Source of the DNA: Phycisphaerae bacterium
Lineage (GTDB): Bacteria; Planctomycetota; Phycisphaerae; Tepidisphaerales; Tepidisphaeraceae
Direction: 5' to 3'
Assembly: GCA_025924315.1 (NCBI GenBank)
Contig: JAICIO010000043.1
Coordinates: 1 to 43,854 of the forward strand
DNA: 43,854 nt
The position numbers and the translations under genes are program-made. Shown here in pieces: positions 39,525 to 43,854 of this stretch; positions within the stretch are counted from its first letter, which is position 1; each line of letters begins with the position of its first letter. The notes under the pieces were generated by a model. It saw only the letters and a program-made list of their open reading frames with translations, was not told the DNA's origin and searched no databases.

Positions 39525-41303
39525 CTAGCCCGTAATAATTCCTTCCACCTGCGCCACCTTCACCACTTCTTCCGCGGTTGTGGTTCCATTGAGAACCTTC
39601 AACCGGCCGTCGTGAATGAGGCTTCGCATGCCGCTGGCGAGTGCGGCTTTGCGGATCTTGTTGGTGGCCGCGCGCTCGAACGCGAGCGTGCGGATTTCGG
39701 TGTTCAGGTGCATCATTTCGAAGATGCCGACGCGTCCGCGGAAGCCGGTGCCCGTGCAGTAATCGCAGCCGCGCGGCTTGTAAATCGTGCGGTCTTTCAG
39801 ATCGTGCGGCGTGATGCCGGCAAGCTTCAGCCACATCGGATCCGGCTCGCGGTCCGGTTGCTTGCACTTGGGGCAGAGCACGCGAATGAGCCGCTGCGCG
39901 AGAATCGCCTGAATCGACGATGCGACGAGGAACGGCTTCACGCCCATGTCGATCAAGCGCGTGATGGCGCTCGGGGCGTCGTTCGTGTGAAGCGTGCTGA
40001 ACACCAGGTGACCGGTGAGGGCTGCCTGGATGGCGACCTCCGCCACTTCCAGGTCTCGAATTTCACCGACCAGAATGATGTTGGGCGCCTGACGCAGCAT
40101 GGCGCGAAGAATCTTCGCGAACGTCAGGCCGATGTTGTCGCGCACCTGGCACTGGTTGATACCGGGGAAGTTGTATTCGACCGGATCCTCAGCGGTGATG
40201 ATCTTGCGGTCGGGTCGATTTAGTTCGTTGAGCGCGCCGTACAGCGTCGTGGTTTTTCCCGAACCGGTCGGCCCGGTCACGAGGAAGATGCCGTTCGGAC
40301 GCTTAATAATCTTCTGGAACTGCTTGTAGTCCTCTTCCTCGAACCCGAGGTTTTGAATACCGATACGCACCGAGTCCGGACGCAGAATACGAAGCACGAC
40401 CGATTCGCCGTGATAGGCGGGCAGCGTGCTCACGCGGAAGTCCACCTGCGACTTATCTACGCTCAGCTTGATACGTCCGTCCTGCGGCAGGCGCTTCTCC
40501 GCGATGTCGATGCCCGCCATGATCTTCAGACGCGAAATGAGCGGGCCCTTCATGCGCAGCGGAATGCGGTCGCGCTCGACGCATTCGCCGTCGATGCGAT
40601 ACCGAACGCGCACGCGGTCCTTCATCGGCTCGATGTGAATATCCGAAGCGCGATTACGAACGGCTTCGGCGATCATCGCCTGCACGAGCTTGATGATCGG
40701 CGCCTGCGTGGCGTCGTTCTGGGCGTCTTCACCCATCCCGGTCACGTCGATCGATTTGTCGATCGAGCGGTCGAGTGATTTGTCCAGCGATTTATCCAGC
40801 GACTTGTCCATCGAATCGCGCAGGCGGTCGATGGTTCGGTCCATCGTCTTGTCGATCGTGTTGCTCGCCGTGGTGTTGAACATTTCGTCGAGGATCGTCT
40901 TGATACGTCCTTTCGGCGCGAGCACCGGACGGATTTCCTTGTTCAACCGGAAGCGAAGCACGTCCTGCATTTCCAGATCCAGCGGATCGTGGATCGCGAC
41001 CTTGAGCCGGCCGTTTTCCTGACCCAGTGGGAGGATCAGGTACTTTCGCATGATCTCGTCGGGAATGCTGTTGACGGCGTTGGGCGGAACGGAGTTCTTG
41101 TCGAGGTCGATGTAGTCCATGCTGTGCTGGGCGGCGAGCGCTTTGTACACGTTCGATTCGCTGCACAACTTCAGGTCGACCAGCGCCTCGCCGATGCGCA
41201 TCTTCTTCTGCTTGGCATGATCGAGACCTCTCTGGACTTCCTGAGCGCTTAGGATTCCAAGCTCAATCAGGATTTCCCCCAGTCGCTTCTGCTGTTTGGC
41301 CAT
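39525..41303 (-). CDS. second GspE/PilB-family assembly ATPase with DKSL-repeat linker
   Basis: The protein has 592 residues. The N-terminal MshEN domain (RLGEILIELGILSAQEVQRGL) is followed by a linker (about 150-186) made of tandem four-residue units of the DKSL/DRSI kind. The ATPase core has Walker A GPTGSGKTT (344-352), AEDPVEYNFPG, the Walker B region LVGEIRD, STLHTND and the zinc module CPKC...CDYCTGTGFRGRVG. The ATG at 41303 has GGGGA about eight bases upstream. It heads the motor operon (this gene, pilT, gspE). Having two assembly ATPases implies either two machines sharing GspF-type platforms or one machine with alternate motors. Confidence 0.94.
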   Translation of the reverse strand: MAKQQKRLGEILIELGILSAQEVQRGLDHAKQKKMRIGEALVDLKLCSESNVYKALAAQHSMDYIDLDKNSVPPNAVNSIPDEIMRKYLILPLGQENGRLKVAIHDPLDLEMQDVLRFRLNKEIRPVLAPKGRIKTILDEMFNTTASNTIDKTMDRTIDRLRDSMDKSLDKSLDKSLDRSIDKSIDVTGMGEDAQNDATQAPIIKLVQAMIAEAVRNRASDIHIEPMKDRVRVRYRIDGECVERDRIPLRMKGPLISRLKIMAGIDIAEKRLPQDGRIKLSVDKSQVDFRVSTLPAYHGESVVLRILRPDSVRIGIQNLGFEEEDYKQFQKIIKRPNGIFLVTGPTGSGKTTTLYGALNELNRPDRKIITAEDPVEYNFPGINQCQVRDNIGLTFAKILRAMLRQAPNIILVGEIRDLEVAEVAIQAALTGHLVFSTLHTNDAPSAITRLIDMGVKPFLVASSIQAILAQRLIRVLCPKCKQPDREPDPMWLKLAGITPHDLKDRTIYKPRGCDYCTGTGFRGRVGIFEMMHLNTEIRTLAFERAATNKIRKAALASGMRSLIHDGRLKVLNGTTTAEEVVKVAQVEGIITG

Positions 41304-41638
41304 GATCTATTCCCCAATCTCTATTCGTTTGGGAACCACGTCTTTCGGTGGGACAACGCCTTGGCTTTATCGGCGAGGTCATGTCGGAAGGCCTCGTCAA
41401 ACGTCAATCAATTATACCCCGCTAAGGGCACCACAGTTCGCTCGCCGCAAGGCCCAGCGGGAAGTTTACCCCTGCTGCCCGGGATGAAACAAGCGATTTC
41501 GAAGATTTGAGGGAAGAATGCGGGTACAAAAGGCGTGAACTGGAATGCGTGCAGCCGGCGAGCTTGCTCGCCGTTCGCGTTTCATCCAAGAGAACCGCGA
41601 GCAAGCTCGCCGGCTACACGCCGAGGCGATTGCAGCTT
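41304..41638. other. intergenic region upstream of the motor operon
   Basis: These 335 bases separate the OMP gene from the assembly ATPase gene, both on the minus strand. The region holds the repeat pair at 41551-41617. I see no coding potential beyond short random frames, and no promoter I would stand behind. The upstream part (41304-41500) should contain the promoter of the ATPase/pilT operon. Confidence 0.6.
41551..41617. repeat. REP-like inverted pair (GTAG type)
   Basis: The right unit, read on the other strand (41617 downward), is GTAG then CCGGCGAGC, loop TT, GCTCGCGG. The left unit (41551-41573) is GCAG then CCGGCGAGC, TT, GCTCGCCG. Nineteen bases of the arms are perfectly complementary. 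The pair lies 22 bases beyond the OMP gene's stop, a position where it may stabilise or terminate that transcript. Confidence 0.85.
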
Positions 41639-42502
41639 CTAGTATTCGAGGATCAAACTACTGACGATGCCCCAGTCGAACTCGTCGCGCGCGTCGTCAT
41701 TGAGGGGAAACACATAACCAATCAAAAACTTAGGCTGAAACACGCCCACAGGCTCGAACATCACGTTCGCGCCGATGACGCCATCGAGAATCGTCGTGCC
41801 TGATTCGCCGTGATTCAGCCCCGTTTCGCCGTCGATTTCCGCGATCGGTACGATACGAAAGAACGGCGAGGGCAGATCGATGTTGTAGCCCGCCACAGCG
41901 GCATACTCGAGCACCTGCTCGCCGCCATCTTCGCCCGGGCCGAAGAGCGTCGACCATCCCGCTCGTGTTTGCAGCGTGACATGCTCGCCAAACGCCATCG
42001 TCTGATAAAGACCGAGAACCAGTTCCGTGTTCTTCGAAACCTCGCTTCCCGTCGCGACGGCGAGCTCCGCGTTCGCGCCCAGCGTGTAATCGAACCACCC
42101 GGAGCCGGAAACGAACTGGTAAATCGGATGCCGCGCGGAGACTTCGACGTTGCCCATGCCATCGGTGTTGTCCGTCGCCCCATCCTCGGTCTCGGCGTCG
42201 TGTTCCCACGGAATCTCGATCTCGAGCGTTAACTGGCCGAACGTTGCCTCGATCTCCGCCGACATTTCATCCGAGCGCGATCCGCGGTCTTCGAAGTGGC
42301 CGTAATTGAGACGAAGCTCCTGATCGGCGTCCATCTCGTCGGTGTTGAGCGGCTCGGGATAGAAGTTGGTGTTGTACCGGCTGCCGTTATCGAGGAGCCC
42401 GAATAGTCCGTAACGGTTTTCATCGGCACGAGTTACAGCCGAGGAAGACGCAAGGATAAGAGCGGCCAAAAGAACCCAGCGAAGATCACATCGATTGCGC
42501 AT
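41639..42502 (-). CDS. outer-membrane beta-barrel protein (transporter/phenol-MetA-like)
   Basis: The protein has 287 residues with a signal peptide (MRNRCDLRWVLLAALILASSSAVTRA). The mature part has alternating hydrophobic strands typical of a small barrel: RLNYGHFEDRG, EATFGQLTLEIEIPWEHD, VEVSARHPIYQF, DYTLGANAELAVATGS, TELVLGLYQTMAFG, FQPKFLIGYVFPL. It ends with GIVSSLILEY, an aromatic C-terminal residue as expected for BAM-inserted proteins. The layout resembles the MetA-pathway-of-phenol-degradation/transporter family. Its substrate is unknown. It indicates a real outer membrane. The gene appears to stand alone with repeat elements on its 3' side. Confidence 0.75.
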   Translation of the reverse strand: MRNRCDLRWVLLAALILASSSAVTRADENRYGLFGLLDNGSRYNTNFYPEPLNTDEMDADQELRLNYGHFEDRGSRSDEMSAEIEATFGQLTLEIEIPWEHDAETEDGATDNTDGMGNVEVSARHPIYQFVSGSGWFDYTLGANAELAVATGSEVSKNTELVLGLYQTMAFGEHVTLQTRAGWSTLFGPGEDGGEQVLEYAAVAGYNIDLPSPFFRIVPIAEIDGETGLNHGESGTTILDGVIGANVMFEPVGVFQPKFLIGYVFPLNDDARDEFDWGIVSSLILEY

Positions 42503-42544
42503 GCACGCAATTTATGCAATTGAGACTCAGTTTCAAGGGCTCAG

Positions 42545-43783
42545 CTAATGCGCGCTCGCGCTCAGACTCGATCGGTCACCAAGTTTCATTGGGATCCATT
42601 CGGCGATCACGATTCGCTTCGTCCCCTCCCCACCAAACCCGCCCGGCCGACGACCGAATCCTCCGGCGCCCATCGGACCCATTCCCATTCCACCCATCGG
42701 CGGCCCGCCCATCGGACCCGTGCCTCCGCCTGGACCACCAATCCGACCGCGCCCGCGCATCATTCCGCCGCCCATTCCCGGCCCGCGGCCCATGATTCCG
42801 CCGCCCGGTCCGTCCATTCGCGTCGCCGGCGGATCTGGCAGATCCACCCGCGCGATGAGCTTCACCTTCCCTTCCCCGCCGATGCCCTCGCGCACTTCAT
42901 CTTCCGCGCCGACGAGATAGACCTTGCTCGCCCCCGCCCACGTCGCCACGTCGCTCGCAAACTTCGTCTCCTTCTGTGCCTGCGTGCCCGGATATTTCTT
43001 GATCTGCTCTTCGAGCTTCGCGCGCTGCATCGGCGAGGGCTCATCCGAATCATCACCGTTCGGTCCCATCCCGCGCCCGAATCGGCCGCCACCGGGTCCG
43101 CCTCGCAGTACTTGCTCGTCCGCGAGCTTCCACTTCCGCACGAAGTCCAGGTCCTGCAGGATCTGATTGTTCGACACCACGACGTCCCCCGCCGACGCAA
43201 CTTCATCCAATTTGTCCGTCACGCGCGCGAGCATCTCCTTGCTGAAGTGAATGCGATTGGCCTCCGACATGAGATCACCCGCGCCCCATAACCCCTGTGC
43301 GATCATCAGCGTCAGTGGAACCGCGACGCGCGCTTCGCGCGGCGATTCCTTCAAAAAGGTCGCGAGCATCCACACGCCCGCCAGCACATACGCCGGAAAC
43401 GTCGGCAGCAAAAACCGCATCGTCGCCGCCGACTGCATCTGCGGCGCCCAGTAGTACGCCATGTAGAGCAGAAGCATCGGCAGGCAAACCAGCGCGAACA
43501 TCACACCCAGCGCTCGCGACGCGCGATAGCAGATCATCGTCACGATCCCGACGACGCCGAGTCCGAGCAGCAATCCTACCCCGCCGGAATTCAGCGACTG
43601 AATGTACGCGAGCGCATGCTCGCGGAAATATTGCCAGCTGAATCCGGTTTGCTCATTCGTGAGCGCGTAACCCGTCCGCCAAAACGCGCCGAGGAGAAGT
43701 TGATTCCGAACCAGCAGTGGTAGGACGGGAATCGATGCACCGACACAGAACAGCAGAAGGTGCCACCAAGTGGGAGGGGGAGG
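42545..43783 (-). CDS. membrane glycosyltransferase-like protein, 5' part interrupted by a repeat
   Basis: The frame is open for 412 codons. Immediately upstream are two in-frame stops (TAG at 43786-43784, TAA at 43819-43817), both inside a repeat pair. The protein reads through WWHLLLFCVGASIPVLPLLV and LLLGAFWRTGYALTNEQTGF before the first possible start, a TTG at 43573. Coding-quality sequence therefore precedes any start and the gene looks broken by the insertion. The fragment has several membrane helices of GT-C type. It continues into a soluble part with VSNNQILQDLDFVRKWKLA and a Gly/Met/Pro-rich tract of about 60 residues. If functional, translation would begin at 43573 (342 residues). 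The 5' part would lie beyond the window. Confidence 0.65.
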   Translation of the reverse strand, partial: PPPPTWWHLLLFCVGASIPVLPLLVRNQLLLGAFWRTGYALTNEQTGFSWQYFREHALAYIQSLNSGGVGLLLGLGVVGIVTMICYRASRALGVMFALVCLPMLLLYMAYYWAPQMQSAATMRFLLPTFPAYVLAGVWMLATFLKESPREARVAVPLTLMIAQGLWGAGDLMSEANRIHFSKEMLARVTDKLDEVASAGDVVVSNNQILQDLDFVRKWKLADEQVLRGGPGGGRFGRGMGPNGDDSDEPSPMQRAKLEEQIKKYPGTQAQKETKFASDVATWAGASKVYLVGAEDEVREGIGGEGKVKLIARVDLPDPPATRMDGPGGGIMGRGPGMGGGMMRGRGRIGGPGGGTGPMGGPPMGGMGMGPMGAGGFGRRPGGFGGEGTKRIVIAEWIPMKLGDRSSLSASAH

Positions 43784-43842
43784 CTACGGCCGAGCCGGTT
43801 GTGGGTCTTTTTCCGATTAGGCTCGGCAGGAGCCTCGCCCAC
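43770..43842. repeat. REP-like inverted pair interrupting the last gene
   Basis: The right unit on the other strand (43842-43820) is GTGG, GCGA, stem GGCTC, loop CTGCC, stem GAGCC. The left unit starts GTGG at 43770 and has a related GGCTACGGCCGAGCC core to 43796. The pair brings two stop codons into the frame of the membrane protein gene. Confidence 0.8.
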
Positions 43843-43854
43843 CCCCGATCGGAA

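Noticed and set aside
38343-40223. 626-codon open frame on the plus strand opposite pilT and the second assembly ATPase
   Set aside because: Its product is an improbable His/Arg/Asp-rich sequence, and the opposite strand encodes two well-conserved ATPases with all motifs. It is a high-GC antisense shadow.
41304-41638. Possible small gene or RNA in the gap before the motor operon
   Set aside because: Only short random frames plus a repeat pair. Nothing resembles a known RNA fold beyond the repeat hairpins.

Overview
The window is about 60% G+C. It encodes a Gram-negative-type cell: an outer-membrane beta-barrel protein, a type II secretion / type IV pilus assembly machine and an envelope L,D-transpeptidase. 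A very large exported phosphatase carries both a C-terminal dockerin pair and an N-terminal LEPR-XLL-like motif, a combination I associate with Planctomycetota. I infer a Phycisphaerae/Tepidisphaerales-like planctomycete, from protein character only. There is no rRNA, tRNA, phage or CRISPR to anchor the assignment.

Layout. 1-1286: the end of egtB and all of egtD (ergothioneine synthesis), meeting a convergent GH36 glycosidase (to 3246). 3302-8302: a cysteine-pair protein of unknown function, rarA, 5-formyl-THF cyclo-ligase, a small membrane-anchored protein and a GT-C-type membrane protein. 8330-9970 (minus): a TPR-bearing GT-C membrane protein. 10215-12738: a sugar-phosphate cyclase that looks more like 2-deoxy-scyllo-inosose synthase than dehydroquinate synthase, and a LysM/YkuD L,D-transpeptidase ending in a strong terminator. 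12967-26849 (minus): a pseudopilin operon headed by gspF, with four GspG-like proteins, then H-, I- and J-like proteins and a giant K-like protein. 26963-36144: glycosylation genes (GT2, two GT-C enzymes, two methyltransferases) around the 1008-residue metallophosphatase. 36225-41303 (minus): gspE/pilB, pilT and a second gspE/pilB. 41639-43783 (minus): an outer-membrane protein and a membrane glycosyltransferase-like gene interrupted near the window edge.

The assembly genes supply the cytoplasmic motors (two extension-type ATPases and one retraction ATPase), the inner-membrane platform (GspF) and the pseudopilus subunits. Secretin, GspL/M-type proteins and prepilin peptidase are not in the window. 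The phosphatase and the OMP are plausible exported clients. One polyprenyl-phosphate-type GT2 and five GT-C-like membrane proteins suggest protein or surface-glycan glycosylation.

The most unusual content is non-coding. At least sixteen short palindromic elements of two architectures are scattered through the window. Class 1 resembles REP/BIME elements: units of about 21-30 nt, often starting GTGG or GTAG and followed by a tight hairpin, usually as inverted pairs. The hairpin sequence changes completely from locus to locus while the fold is kept. Class 2 consists of inverted pairs whose arms are each about four tandem copies of a 7- or 8-nt unit. Several elements lie inside genes: in frame inside rarA and a methyltransferase, forming the C-termini of three proteins, forming the leader peptides of three pseudopilins, and interrupting the last gene.
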